From positions 124,001 through 188,000 of the forward strand of contig NZ_LT629742.1 in assembly GCF_900104895.1 (NCBI RefSeq): a stretch of 64,000 bases of DNA, written 5' to 3'. Made by a program: the position numbers and the translations under genes. This DNA is from Microterricola viridarii. Its GTDB lineage: Bacteria > Actinomycetota > Actinomycetes > Actinomycetales > Microbacteriaceae. Positions within the stretch are counted from its first letter, which is position 1, and the number at the start of each line of letters is the position of its first letter. This document shows, piece after piece, positions 34,657-43,503 of the stretch. Below the pieces are notes generated by a model, which saw nothing but the letters and a program-made list of their open reading frames with translations, did no database searches and was not told where the DNA came from.

Positions 34657-35916
34657 TCATGTGGTGCTCCTTTGCAATGAAACTGGCGACTGAAAATCTG
34701 TGGGGGCGGATGCCGGGGCGCTCTGATAGCGCTCGAGCAGCGACGACCGGCGCAGCACCGCTGCGACGGCGCCGCGGGCCCCGTCGTCGGAGCCGAGGGT
34801 CGCCGCGCGCACGACCGGCTCCGCCTGCGGGATGGGGAGAAGCTCGTAGGCGATGGAGGCGCGCGCCTGGTCGACGATCATCGGTGCGGCGAGCGCGAGC
34901 GGGCCACCGATCACGATCTCGGCCGGGTCGAGCGCGGTGGCGAGGCCGCCCAGCACGCGGCCGACGGCGACGCCAACCTCTCGCAACACGGCGGTGACGA
35001 TGGGGTCGCCGTTCTCGGCTGCGCCCTGCAGGGCGTCCAAGTCGGGGAGGGTGGCCCCGCGGCGGGCGCACTCGGCGAGCACGGCGGGGATCGAGGCGAT
35101 GGTCTCCAGGCAGCCGCGCTTGCCGCAGCGGCAGTCCAGGCCGTCGACGGCGACCGTGATGTGGCCGATCTCGCCGGCGTAGCCGGACGCGCCCGTCTCC
35201 AGGGTGCCGCCGAGCACCAGGCCGCCGCCGAGGCCCTGCGAGAGGCGCAGGTAGAGCAGGCTGGACGAGGGCGTCTGGCCGCCCCAGATCGCCTCGGCGA
35301 GGCCGGCGAGGCGGGCGTTGTTGTCGATGTGCACGGGGGCGGCGAAGCGCTCGGTGAAGCACTGCAGCAGCTCGCGGGCGCCGTCCACCGCGGAGGTGTC
35401 GCGGCGGTCGCGGCCGAGGGCGAGGCGGGCGCCGTTGGCCGAGAAGGGGCCGGGGAAGCCGAGGCCGATGCCCTGGAGGGCGCCGTAGTGCACCTCGTGC
35501 TGGGACTTCAGCCGGTCGAGCAGGGCGAAGGCGATCTCGGCGCGCTCGGTCCAGGCGGAGCCGGTGCCGTAGTCGGCGACGCCGGCGGCGATGATCTGCT
35601 GGCTCGCGTCGACGACGACGGCGTACACGCGGCCGTGGCTGAAGTCGATGCCGATGACCTGGCCGGCCCCGGGGTCGAGCACGAGGCGCTCGGCGGGGCG
35701 TCCGCGGCCGGCGCGCTCCGCGGCATCCGGGGCCACGACGACGATCGCGCGGCGCTGGATGAGCTCGGCCGTGATCTCGGAGGTGGTGGTGCGGGAGAGG
35801 CCGACGCGCTCGGAGATCTCGGCCCGACTGAGGGCGCCGAGCTCGCGCAGGGCACGCAGAACTCGCTCCTCGTGGGTCCTCCTCACGAGGGCATGCGCAC
35901 CTTCGAGCTCAGCCAT
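34657..35916 (-). CDS. ROK-family transcriptional regulator
   Basis: A 419-residue regulator. An N-terminal winged helix-turn-helix ([22 protein letters not shown]) precedes a sugar-kinase-like ROK domain with [16 protein letters not shown] (phosphate-1 loop), the [13 protein letters not shown] Asp region, the ROK signature [23 protein letters not shown] (in pieces) and the [10 protein letters not shown] zinc cluster. ROK repressors usually sense sugars. Lying first in the ABC-sulfatase cluster, it hints that the imported compound may be a sulfated sugar. Confidence 0.88.
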   Translation of the reverse strand: MAELEGAHALVRRTHEERVLRALRELGALSRAEISERVGLSRTTTSEITAELIQRRAIVVVAPDAAERAGRGRPAERLVLDPGAGQVIGIDFSHGRVYAVVVDASQQIIAAGVADYGTGSAWTERAEIAFALLDRLKSQHEVHYGALQGIGLGFPGPFSANGARLALGRDRRDTSAVDGARELLQCFTERFAAPVHIDNNARLAGLAEAIWGGQTPSSSLLYLRLSQGLGGGLVLGGTLETGASGYAGEIGHITVAVDGLDCRCGKRGCLETIASIPAVLAECARRGATLPDLDALQGAAENGDPIVTAVLREVGVAVGRVLGGLATALDPAEIVIGGPLALAAPMIVDQARASIAYELLPIPQAEPVVRAATLGSDDGARGAVAAVLRRSSLLERYQSAPASAPTDFQSPVSLQRSTT

Positions 35917-36000
35917 GCCTGAAACCCTAAGTGAGCTTATTTTTTCCGTAAACACTCCGGCAAAATTACACGGTGTTTTTGTTACTCATTCGTCATAATT
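35917..36000 (-). promoter_or_regulatory. AT-rich promoter/operator region of the ROK-ABC operon
   Basis: This is the only strongly AT-rich stretch nearby, with an A/T run at 35937-35952 (TTATTTTTTCCGTAAA on the plus strand), like the T-rich sites bound by NagC/ROK repressors, and a TAATTT -10-like box on the minus strand. Inferred from composition and position. Confidence 0.35.
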
Positions 36001-36022
36001 GCCGGCGGAGAACGGCAGGTTG

Positions 36023-36079
36023 CGCCAGTTCGGCCGGGTCTGCGCCAGCTCAGCTGGCGCAGGCCCGGCCGAACTGGCG
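36023..36079. terminator. 28-bp-arm palindrome after the thioesterase gene (CGCCAGTTC family, copy 4)
   Basis: Arms 36023-36050 and 36052-36079 pair with one mismatch (G-T). It shares the GCGCCAGCT-C-AGCTGGCGC core with 30122-30180. It lies 25 bp after the thioesterase stop and upstream of the ROK promoter, so it would insulate the two transcription units. Confidence 0.7.
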
Positions 36080-36103
36080 TGGACGCATCGGAACGGGGTT
36101 CGC

Positions 36104-36664
36104 CTAGCTCCAGACGGAGGGCGCCTCGGCACGGGTGGCCGGCAGAGCGACATCCGGGGCCCAGCGCAGCAGCCACTCGGGCAGCTCCATCTCATCCGGC
36201 ACGGCACCGACGGCCTCGAGCAGCTCCTCGATCGGCACGACGCCGCCGCTGCGCTTGAGGAAGCGCCCGCGGATGAAGCCCTGGGCGTAGATCTCGGGGT
36301 TGCCGTCGGCATCGGGGCGCACGAAGCGCTGCTCGACGTAGACGGCCTTGTCGTCGAAGCCGAGGATGCGCGACTCGATCGTGAAGCGCTGCCACGGCTC
36401 GAGCGACTTGCGGAAGCTGATCGTCTCGGCGACGACGACCGGGTACCAGCCGCGCTCCTTGAAGATCGCCCAGACGCCGTTGCGCACGAGCATGTCGAAG
36501 CGGGCGACGTCCATGATCGACAGGTAGACGCCGTTGTTCATGTGGTTCAGGATGTCGAGGTCGGTCGGCAGCACCCGGAAGTTGGTGTGGGCGACGTCGT
36601 AGTGGCCGAGGCGCGGCTTGCGCCGCGAGAACACCAGCATGTGCATCATCGTGCGGAAGAACAT
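36104..36664 (-). CDS. Acyl-CoA thioesterase (hot-dog fold, 4HBT/FcoT-like)
   Basis: A 186-residue thioesterase. The region VLPTDLDILNHMNNGVYLSIMDVARFDMLVR (pieces DLDILNHMNNGVYLSIMD) is the 4HBT active-site helix with the conserved Asp and His-Met-Asn-Asn-Gly. The later VEQRFVR strand and the C-terminal tail fit thioesterase-like (THEM6-like) proteins. Start choice is uncertain: ATG 36664 has GTGAGG nine bases upstream; ATG 36670 and an upstream GTG-like extension to 36703 are possible. Substrate unknown. Confidence 0.8.
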   Translation of the reverse strand: MFFRTMMHMLVFSRRKPRLGHYDVAHTNFRVLPTDLDILNHMNNGVYLSIMDVARFDMLVRNGVWAIFKERGWYPVVVAETISFRKSLEPWQRFTIESRILGFDDKAVYVEQRFVRPDADGNPEIYAQGFIRGRFLKRSGGVVPIEELLEAVGAVPDEMELPEWLLRWAPDVALPATRAEAPSVWS

Positions 36665-36816
36665 GTGCATGCGCCTCACGCTATCTGCGAGGTGCAGATT
36701 CACCGGAATCTGTTGTGCGAATCCTCAAAGCCCGCGCGCCTCCGATCTGAGGCGAGAGCCTCACGCCCTGCGCCACCGCACTCGCCATCCGGCCCGCCGG
36801 CGATGCGGCCTCCCCG

Positions 36817-37893
36817 TCATTCGGAAATCTTCACCAATGGAGCCTTGCGGAGAAGTAGCCTCTTCACCCCCGTGGCATCGAATCGGACCGACGCTATCCG
36901 GTTGAGCTCTGTGCCATCCACTTTAAGAACCGTTCCTACCCCGAGGGTGTCGTGCCGCACCAAGTCGCCATGTGCCAGCTGGATCGTTTCCAACTCGTAG
37001 CGTCCAGGATTCGGAGCGACTCGCCGCTCCTCGTGCCACTCAAAGCTGCTCTGTTGGTCAACTTTTGCGATAGACGGCGGAAACTTTGAGAACAGAGGAG
37101 AAAGCAGCATCGCTGGGTACACGACGAGGATGAAGACGATCCCAAACCCTCCAACTATGAGGTTTACGATCCGCACGCCCTCAGCGTTTTGATTGGAGCG
37201 CGCTTCAAGCCCAACCACCTGTCCGAGGTCAATGTCTAGAAACGGTAGGACTGCTGGTCCGAGGATCATGAGCCCAGAAAGCAGCAACATCGCCAGCAGC
37301 CATCGGCGGCCCTGATAGACATCGCCGAATCGAGCCTTCATCGGCATTTGAGCCCGCGCACGCGCACGAGCGCTAAGGCTGATTCCAGTCACCTCACGCA
37401 AATCGCCACCTTTGAGAGTGCCGGTAAGTATTGGTGGCGAATTCTCCTCATGCAGGATTTCGACGATGAACCCATCCTTGGGGTCGAGGAAATCGAAGCC
37501 GAGAGTTGCAACGTTCTTGGAAGCCCCCTGATTCACTCGAACCGAGGGTTGAATCTGCGAGCGACTCATTGCCACGACACGTGCAGAAAGCACCGAATCT
37601 CCCAGTGAGAGTTCGATTCTCAATGGATCCACGGCAGTCAAGTCGCTCTGCCGGACAGTGTCGCCTCGCTTTTGCCAAACGCCGACGTATGTGCGACAGA
37701 GGCGCTGCAATTTGGCACCTCGAAACGTCAGCCCAAGCCCTCCGCTGACGAGTGAGTCTTCGGGCGCGATCAACTCCTCTTGGTCTATCGCGAAGCGCAA
37801 GTCCGGGCGCTGCTTGTTCCGTCTACCGAGTATCCATGCCACTGGTATGCCAACCACGAACAGCACGATTGTTAGCCACTCTGCAAACCCCAT
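36817..37893 (-). CDS. Membrane protein with a C-terminal PcrA/UvrD-type Tudor-like domain
   Basis: A 358-residue protein of unknown function and clearly lower G+C than its neighbours. Helix 1 spans residues 3-23. A soluble domain follows (about 30-180), including RLCRTYVGVWQKRGD and DPLRIEL, a pattern I recall from uncharacterised one-helix proteins. Helices 2 (197-218) and 3 (242-264) come next. Residues about 305-356 read HGDLVRHDTLGVGTVLKV...SVRFDATGVKRLLLRKAPL, which closely resembles the small Tudor-like domain ending PcrA/UvrD helicases, where it contacts RNA polymerase. No helicase motifs are present. Start ATG 37893 after GGGGG. A repeat fragment lies at its 5' side. Probably horizontally acquired. 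Confidence 0.72.
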   Translation of the reverse strand: MGFAEWLTIVLFVVGIPVAWILGRRNKQRPDLRFAIDQEELIAPEDSLVSGGLGLTFRGAKLQRLCRTYVGVWQKRGDTVRQSDLTAVDPLRIELSLGDSVLSARVVAMSRSQIQPSVRVNQGASKNVATLGFDFLDPKDGFIVEILHEENSPPILTGTLKGGDLREVTGISLSARARARAQMPMKARFGDVYQGRRWLLAMLLLSGLMILGPAVLPFLDIDLGQVVGLEARSNQNAEGVRIVNLIVGGFGIVFILVVYPAMLLSPLFSKFPPSIAKVDQQSSFEWHEERRVAPNPGRYELETIQLAHGDLVRHDTLGVGTVLKVDGTELNRIASVRFDATGVKRLLLRKAPLVKISE

Positions 37894-37997
37894 TAAGTAC
37901 CCCCAAACACGCAACCAATGCGCATGATTGGAGCTTAGTGGCGACTCCAGGAGCAGCCCGGAGATGTGACTCGAGCCCAGCTCCGCAGTGTCCGGCC

Positions 37998-38029
37998 GAT
38001 ACGCTCGTTCCTCGCTACCCGACCAGCGG
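37998..38029 (-). repeat. Half of a module-B intergenic repeat
   Basis: The stretch beginning GATACGCTCGTTCCTCGCTA is the reverse complement of the left arm of module B (compare 16063-16098) with one mismatch; the right arm is absent. It lies between the atypical membrane protein and prpC, at a composition boundary, and may be a relic of a rearrangement. Confidence 0.8.
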
Positions 38030-38041
38030 AGGTGGAGCCAG

Positions 38042-39163
38042 CTACGCCGGCAGCTCCCGCTGGTCGACGCCGTTGTACACCGACAGCGGCCGGATCAGCG
38101 CGTTGGACGCGAGCTGCTCCATCACGTGCGCCGTCCAGCCGACGACGCGGGCGGCCACGAAGATCGGCGTGAACGTCTCGGTGTCGAAGCCCATCAGGTG
38201 GTAGGTCGGGCCGGCCGGGTAGTCGAGGTTCGGCTTGATGTTCTTGCGCGACACCATGGCGGTCTCCAGCGCCTCGTAGAGCTCGAGCATGTCCGGCCGC
38301 TCGTAGTGCGCGGCCATCGCCTCCAGCGCGGTGCGCATCGTCGGGACGCGCGAGTCGCCGTTCTTGTAGACGCGGTGCCCGAAGCCCATGATCTTGGCCT
38401 TGCGGGCGAGGGCCTCCTCAAGCCACGCCTCGGCCTTGTCGGCGGAGCCGATCTCGTCGAAGGTGTGCATGACGGCCTCGTTCGCCCCGCCGTGCAGCGG
38501 GCCCTTGAGCGCGCCGATCGCGCCGGTCACGGCCGAGTAGATGTCGGAGAGCGTCGAGGCGATCACGCGCGCCGTGAAGGTGGAGGCGTTGAACGAGTGC
38601 TCGGCGTAGAGCACCAGCGACACCCGGAACGCATCGACGACGGCCGGGTCGGCCTCCTCGCCGAACGTCATCCAGAGGAAGTTCTGCGAGTAGTCGAGGT
38701 CGGCGCGCGGCTCGACGAGTCCCTGCCCGTGGCGGCGGCGCTGGTCGTACGCGACGATCGCCGGAAGCTGGGCGAACAGGTGCTTCGCCTTGCGCAGGTT
38801 CTGCTCCGGCGCGTTGTCCTCGGCATCCGGGTCATTGGCCCCGATGATGCTGACGGCGGTGCGGCAGACGTCCATCGGGTGCGTGCTGAGCGGCAGGTCG
38901 TCGATCGCGCGGCGCACGTTCGGGGCGAGCGCGCGCGACGCCCGCTCCTCCGCCATGAAGCCGTCCAGCTCGGCACGGGTGGGCAGCTCGCCGTACCAGA
39001 GCAGCCAGGCGACCTCCTCGTAGCTGCACATGGAGGCCAGCTCCTGCACCGGGTAGCCGCGGTAGAGCAGCGAGTTGGTGTCCGGGTTCACCTTGGAGAT
39101 CGCGGTGAAGTCCACAGGCACCCCGGCCAGGCCCTTGAAGATGGTGGGAGTCTCGTCAGTCAT
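38042..39163 (-). CDS. prpC: 2-Methylcitrate synthase / citrate synthase family
   Basis: A 373-residue short-form citrate synthase. Catalytic elements: GPLHGGANEAVM (His), GFGHRVYKNGDSR (His, Arg) and the Asp in the NLDYPAGPTYHLMGF neighbourhood. Short length and linkage to prpB and prpD favour condensing propionyl-CoA with oxaloacetate. The start MTDETPTIFKGL at 39163 is family-like; 76 bp separate it from prpB. Confidence 0.92.
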   Translation of the reverse strand: MTDETPTIFKGLAGVPVDFTAISKVNPDTNSLLYRGYPVQELASMCSYEEVAWLLWYGELPTRAELDGFMAEERASRALAPNVRRAIDDLPLSTHPMDVCRTAVSIIGANDPDAEDNAPEQNLRKAKHLFAQLPAIVAYDQRRRHGQGLVEPRADLDYSQNFLWMTFGEEADPAVVDAFRVSLVLYAEHSFNASTFTARVIASTLSDIYSAVTGAIGALKGPLHGGANEAVMHTFDEIGSADKAEAWLEEALARKAKIMGFGHRVYKNGDSRVPTMRTALEAMAAHYERPDMLELYEALETAMVSRKNIKPNLDYPAGPTYHLMGFDTETFTPIFVAARVVGWTAHVMEQLASNALIRPLSVYNGVDQRELPA

Positions 39164-39239
39164 CGTCGTCTGATTCCTTTGCTCGTGGTGCGGGGGTGGT
39201 GCGGATGTCGCGGCCGGATTCACGCCGGCCCGCAACACA

Positions 39240-40139
39240 CTATTTCGTGACAGTGAAGTTGAACACTCCGGAGTCGAAGTGGTTGTAGCCCTCGTAGTCG
39301 ATCAGCTCGTAGAGGTCTGCCCGGTGCTGCATCTCGCCGAGCAGGGGCTCGAGCGTGCCGGCATCCGTCAGCGAGTCGAGGCCGCGCGCGGTGGCTCCCA
39401 TCGCCAGGCGCAGCATCGACACCGGCCAGATGACCATGTTCATGCCGATGCCCTGCAGCTGCTCGACGGTGAAGAGCTCGCTCTTGCCGAACTCGGTCAT
39501 GTTGGCCAGCAGCGGCACGTCCACGGCCGCGCGCATCGCCGCGAACTCCTCGAGCGAGCGCATCGCCTCGGGGAAGATGGCGTCGGCGCCGGCGTCGACG
39601 AGGCGCTTGGCCCGGTCGATCGCGGCGTCCAGGCCGTCAACCGCGGCGATGTCGGTGCGCGCCATGATGAGGAAGTTCGGGTCGCGGCGGGCGTCGACGG
39701 CGGCGCGGATGCGCTTGATCGCCGTGTCGGAGTCGACGACCTGCTTGCCGTCGAGGTGGCCGCAGCGCTTCGGGTTGATCTGGTCCTCGATGTGCATGCC
39801 GGCCAGGCCGGCATCCTCCATCTCCTGCACGGTGCGGGCGACGTTCATCGGCTCGCCGAAGCCGGTGTCGGCGTCGACGATCGCGGGCAGCTCGGTCATC
39901 CGGGCGATCTGTTTGGCCCGGCCGGCCACCTCGGTGAGCGTGGTCAGGCCGATGTCGGGCAGCCCGAGGTCGGCGCTCAGCACGGCGCCGGAGATGTAGA
40001 CGCCGTCGAAGCCCTTCTTCTCGATCAGCCGGGCCGAGAGCGGGTTGAACGCGCCGGGGAAGCGCAGCAGCTCGCCGCTGGCGAGGCCGGCGCGGAACGC
40101 GACGCGCTTCTCGGCCGGGGTGGTCTGGGCGTACAGCAT
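39240..40139 (-). CDS. prpB: Methylisocitrate lyase
   Basis: A 299-residue lyase splitting 2-methylisocitrate into succinate and pyruvate. The active-site loop is PKRCGHLDGK (KRCGH signature of isocitrate-lyase relatives). Metal-binding Asp residues lie in PAIVDADTGFGEP, and IEDQINPK precedes the loop. Its ATG shares one base with the prpD stop (TAATG), so the pair is translationally coupled. Confidence 0.94.
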   Translation of the reverse strand: MLYAQTTPAEKRVAFRAGLASGELLRFPGAFNPLSARLIEKKGFDGVYISGAVLSADLGLPDIGLTTLTEVAGRAKQIARMTELPAIVDADTGFGEPMNVARTVQEMEDAGLAGMHIEDQINPKRCGHLDGKQVVDSDTAIKRIRAAVDARRDPNFLIMARTDIAAVDGLDAAIDRAKRLVDAGADAIFPEAMRSLEEFAAMRAAVDVPLLANMTEFGKSELFTVEQLQGIGMNMVIWPVSMLRLAMGATARGLDSLTDAGTLEPLLGEMQHRADLYELIDYEGYNHFDSGVFNFTVTK

Positions 40140-41677
40140 TAGAAGATCCCCTCTGGGGTGGCGACGGAGGAGAGCACACCGGGGGTCGCCTGGAAGGTGA
40201 GCCCGCCGAGCTCGGCCGGGCTGAGCTCCGGCAGGCGCTCGGCCAGGGCGATGAAGCGGTCGATCTCGGCGCCGGAGAGCACCGGCTCGGCCAGCATCCG
40301 GAACTTGTTGATGTAGTCGGCGCGGGCGAAGGGGCGGGCGCCGAGCGGGTGGGCGTCGGCGACGGCGATCTCGTCGACGATGGTGCTGCCGTCGGTCAGG
40401 GTGATGACGACCTTGCCGCCGAAGGCCTTCTCGTTCACGTCGAGCGAGTGGTAGCGGCGGGTCCACTCCGGGTCCTCGACGGTGCTGAACTTGTTCCACA
40501 GCGCGACCGTGTCCGGGCGCTGGGCGCGGGCCGGGGCGTAGGAGTCGACGTGGTGCCAGCTGCCGTCCTGCAGGGCGACGGTGAAGATGTACGGGATCGA
40601 GTGGTCCAGCGTCTCGCGGCTGGCCGTCGGGTCGTACTTCTGCGGGTCGTTCGCGCCGGAGCCGATCACGTAGTGCGTGTGGTGCGAGGTGTGCAGCACG
40701 ACGCTTGCGATGTTCTCGACGTGGTCGAGGATCAGCGGGTAGTTGTTGTGCAGGCGGCGGGCCAGGTCGATGATGGCCTGTGCCTGGTACTCGGCCGAGT
40801 GCTCCTTGGTGTAGCTGTCGAGGATGGCGCGCTTGGCCTCGCCGCGCTCGGGCAGAGACACCTCGTATGCGGCATCCGGGCCGTCGAGCAGCCAGGCGAT
40901 CACGCCGTCCTCGCCCTCGTAGATCGGGGTCGGGCTTGTCTCGCCGCGCATCGCCCGGTCGACGGCCTCGACGGCCATCTTGCCGGCGAAGGCCGGGGCG
41001 TGCGCCTTCCAGGAGGAGATCTCGCCCTTCCGCGACTGGCGGGTGGCTGTCGTGGTGTGCAGCGCCTGGCCGATGGACTGGAAGATCGTGTTGACGTCGA
41101 GGCCGAGCAGGGTGCCGATGCCGGCGGCGGCGCTCGGGCCGAGGTGGGCGACGTGGTCGATCTTGTGCTTGTGCAGGCTGATCGCCTTGACCAGGTCGAT
41201 CTGGATCTCGTAGCCGGTGGCGATGCCGCGCACCAGCTCGCGGCCGCTCAGCTCGCGCTTCTCGGCGAGGTGCTGGGCGACGGCGAGGATCGCCGGGATG
41301 TTGTCGCCGGGGTGCGAGTACTCGGCGGCCAGGAAGGTGTCGTGGTAGTCGAGCTCGCGCACGGCGACGCCGTTGGCCCAGGCGGCCCACTCTGGGCTGG
41401 TGCGCCGGGCCGGGTCGAGGCCGAAGACGTTGGCGCCGGCGCCGTGCACCGAGACGGGGTGCGAGGTGGCCTGCGAACGGGCCGACACGACGGGCGCGCG
41501 GGTGAGGGATGCCGCGGCGACGGCGGCGTTGTCGATCACGCGGTTGATCACCATCTCGGTGACCTCCTCGCTCACCTCGACGGGGTCGGCGGCGAGCTCG
41601 GCGAGCTTGTAGGCCAGCTGGTTCTCGCGGGCGAGGTTCTCGTCGCTGCGGTGCACTCGAAGGTGGTGAGTCTGCAC
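40139..41677 (-). CDS. prpD: 2-Methylcitrate dehydratase
   Basis: A 512-residue MmgE/PrpD-family enzyme that dehydrates 2-methylcitrate. Family features: the N-terminal helical domain ([12 protein letters not shown]...), [32 protein letters not shown], and a [15 protein letters not shown] segment; the C-terminal domain contains [18 protein letters not shown] start at 41677 with AAAGGA upstream. First enzyme gene of the prpDBC operon, 38 bp after the GntR regulator. No prpE is seen. Confidence 0.93.
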   Translation of the reverse strand: MQTHHLRVHRSDENLARENQLAYKLAELAADPVEVSEEVTEMVINRVIDNAAVAAASLTRAPVVSARSQATSHPVSVHGAGANVFGLDPARRTSPEWAAWANGVAVRELDYHDTFLAAEYSHPGDNIPAILAVAQHLAEKRELSGRELVRGIATGYEIQIDLVKAISLHKHKIDHVAHLGPSAAAGIGTLLGLDVNTIFQSIGQALHTTTATRQSRKGEISSWKAHAPAFAGKMAVEAVDRAMRGETSPTPIYEGEDGVIAWLLDGPDAAYEVSLPERGEAKRAILDSYTKEHSAEYQAQAIIDLARRLHNNYPLILDHVENIASVVLHTSHHTHYVIGSGANDPQKYDPTASRETLDHSIPYIFTVALQDGSWHHVDSYAPARAQRPDTVALWNKFSTVEDPEWTRRYHSLDVNEKAFGGKVVITLTDGSTIVDEIAVADAHPLGARPFARADYINKFRMLAEPVLSGAEIDRFIALAERLPELSPAELGGLTFQATPGVLSSVATPEGIF

Positions 41678-41715
41678 GGATGGTCCTTTCGTCGTGCTGC
41701 CGCTGGGCGGCGGGG

Positions 41716-42402
41716 CTAGTGGGTGGCGCTGAGGACGCCGGCGGCATCGCCGGCGTCGCTCGTCTCGCTCGCCGAGCTGGCGAGGGCGTTGGTCAGGCTC
41801 TTGTGCAGGTGCACGTGGGTGGCGTGGCTGGCGAGCGAGGCGTCGCCGGCCAGGATCGCCTCGACAATCAGGAGGTGCTCGGACGCCGCCTGGCGGAGGC
41901 GCTCGTGGTCGTGACTGGCAAGCCGGCGGATGCGGCTGGAGTGCAGCCGCACGCTCTGCAGCGCGGCCACGAGGTAGTCGTTGTCGACGGCGTCGTCTAT
42001 GGCCTGGTCAATGTCGTCGACGAGGGCGAAGTACTGGCGCAGGCCCTCGTCGCCCTTCTCGAGGAGTGTCGGGGCGCTGCCGAGGCGCTCGCGCAGCCGG
42101 CGGAAGGCCACGTCGTCGCGGCGGCGGGCCGCCAGCATGGCGGCCTGGCCCTCCAGCGCCTGGCGCAGCTCGTAGAGCCCGACGATGTTGTCCGGCGAGA
42201 TCTCGCTGACGACGAGGCCGCGGCCGGAGAGCGCCGTGACGAGCCGGTCGGCGGTCAACCGGGTGAGGGCCTCGCGCACCGGGGTGCGGGAGACGCCGAG
42301 CCGGGTGGACTGCTCCACCTCGGCGAGCACGGTGCCCGGGCGCAGCACGCCGTCGAGGATCTCGCTGCGGAGCGTCTCATACGCCCGATCTCCAGCGCGC
42401 AT
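41716..42402 (-). CDS. GntR-family regulator with FCD domain (probable prp operon regulator)
   Basis: A 228-residue regulator: a GntR winged helix (residues about 5-70, [22 protein letters not shown] and [19 protein letters not shown] as the recognition part) and an FCD ligand domain of helical bundles with metal-ligand-type His residues ([27 protein letters not shown]). It heads the prpDBC operon. The start at 42402 has GGAGAGGGGG. Two GTATAC dyads upstream are its likely operators; the effector is presumably a methylcitrate-cycle intermediate. Confidence 0.88.
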   Translation of the reverse strand: MRAGDRAYETLRSEILDGVLRPGTVLAEVEQSTRLGVSRTPVREALTRLTADRLVTALSGRGLVVSEISPDNIVGLYELRQALEGQAAMLAARRRDDVAFRRLRERLGSAPTLLEKGDEGLRQYFALVDDIDQAIDDAVDNDYLVAALQSVRLHSSRIRRLASHDHERLRQAASEHLLIVEAILAGDASLASHATHVHLHKSLTNALASSASETSDAGDAAGVLSATH

Positions 42403-42448
42403 GTCGCCCCCTCTCCGATTCCACGTTCTGCGGCCTCGAGTGCCGCTG

Positions 42449-42519
42449 TGTATACATAGTAAGCAGATATCGCCGACACGCGCCACTCACGCAGCGAGAT
42501 GGCACTGAAATGTATACAC
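42449..42519. promoter_or_regulatory. Paired GTATAC dyads upstream of the prp operon
   Basis: TGTATACAT (42449-42457) and TGTATACAC (42511-42519) are inversely related (extended TGTGTATACAT versus ATGTATACACG) and spaced 62 bp, about six helical turns. FadR-subfamily GntR proteins bind TNGTATACNA-type sites. They lie between the divergent prp operon and the CPBP protease genes, so both could be controlled. The rest of the 252-bp gap shows nothing else. Confidence 0.6.
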
Positions 42520-42654
42520 GACACGCCGCGTGCTCCCGACGAATCCCACACCCTCCCCCGCCTTCCCGACGGCGCGCCAGTTGAGGCCGCAACGCCCGAA
42601 TCGCTACTCTCGGGAACGGCCGCACCACTTCTGCTCGCACGGAACGGAGCCAAA

Positions 42655-43503
42655 ATGCCCGACGCTGCATCGATGTCCCCCTGGAAGCGCTTCTGGGAGC
42701 GGGGCGGCGGGTGGAAGGCCCTCCTCCTCGTCGTCGTCTACTACGCGCTGTACCAGGGCGGCGGGTTCGTCTTCCTGCCGCTCCTGCAGCAGGTGGACCC
42801 GCAGAGCGCGGCATTCGTCCTCGTCGGAACCGCCCTGCCCGTGCTCCTCGGCTGCGTCCTGCTCCTGGTGTTCGGCCTGTCACTCGGGTGGCTGCGCGAG
42901 CTCTTCGGCCCGCAGCCGATCCGCGGGAGCTGGTGGATGTGGATCGCCGTCGCCGCGGTGCTCCTGTTCAACATCCTGCGCTTCGCCACCATTGACTACG
43001 CGGAGGCCGGCTTCGACGTCGTGGCCACGTGGCTGCTGGCCGGCCTGTTCATCGGCTTCGCCGAGGAGGTGCTCACCCGCGGCTACGTCGTGAACCTCAT
43101 GCGCAAGGCCGGGCACCCCGAAATCCTGGTCGCGGTCGTCTCCGCCGCGCTCTTCGCCGGCCTGCACTCCGGAAACCTCTTGACCGGCCAGCCGCTCTTC
43201 GCGACCCTCATTCAGGTGGGCTACACCTTCGGCTTCGGCATCTGCATGTACCTCGCGCTGCGCGTCACGGGCAACATCATCTGGCCGATCCTGCTGCACG
43301 CCACCACCGACCCGAGCATCTTCCTGCAGACCGCCTACCCGGCCGACGGTGCCCTCACCTCGATCGCGGGGCTCGGCAACATCGTCGTGATCATCGTGGG
43401 CCTCGTGCTGCTCATCTTCATCCGCGGCCGCATCACCGCCCGCGAGGGCGACCCCGCCCTCGCTTCGCAGCCGGTGCCGCCGATCACGAACGCCGGCGTG
43501 TGA
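42655..43503 (+). CDS. CPBP-family intramembrane glutamic protease 1
   Basis: A 282-residue protein with eight hydrophobic helices. The CPBP (CAAX/bacteriocin-processing) motifs are present: EEVLTRGYVV (paired Glu and Arg), the FAGLHSGN block (motif 2, FxxxH) and LLHATTD (motif 3 His). The start at 42655 follows GGAG; an upstream ATG (42499) would add 52 atypical residues overlapping the operator dyad. It overlaps a second protease gene of the same family by four bases. Confidence 0.87.
   Translation: MPDAASMSPWKRFWERGGGWKALLLVVVYYALYQGGGFVFLPLLQQVDPQSAAFVLVGTALPVLLGCVLLLVFGLSLGWLRELFGPQPIRGSWWMWIAVAAVLLFNILRFATIDYAEAGFDVVATWLLAGLFIGFAEEVLTRGYVVNLMRKAGHPEILVAVVSAALFAGLHSGNLLTGQPLFATLIQVGYTFGFGICMYLALRVTGNIIWPILLHATTDPSIFLQTAYPADGALTSIAGLGNIVVIIVGLVLLIFIRGRITAREGDPALASQPVPPITNAGV

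Noticed and set aside
34657-36079. IS element around the long palindromes
   Set aside because: No transposase, no target duplications, and the palindromes are short, dispersed intergenic structures.
41716-42486. Longer start for the prp GntR regulator at 42486
   Set aside because: Would run through an operator dyad and lacks a ribosome site; 42402 has a strong one.
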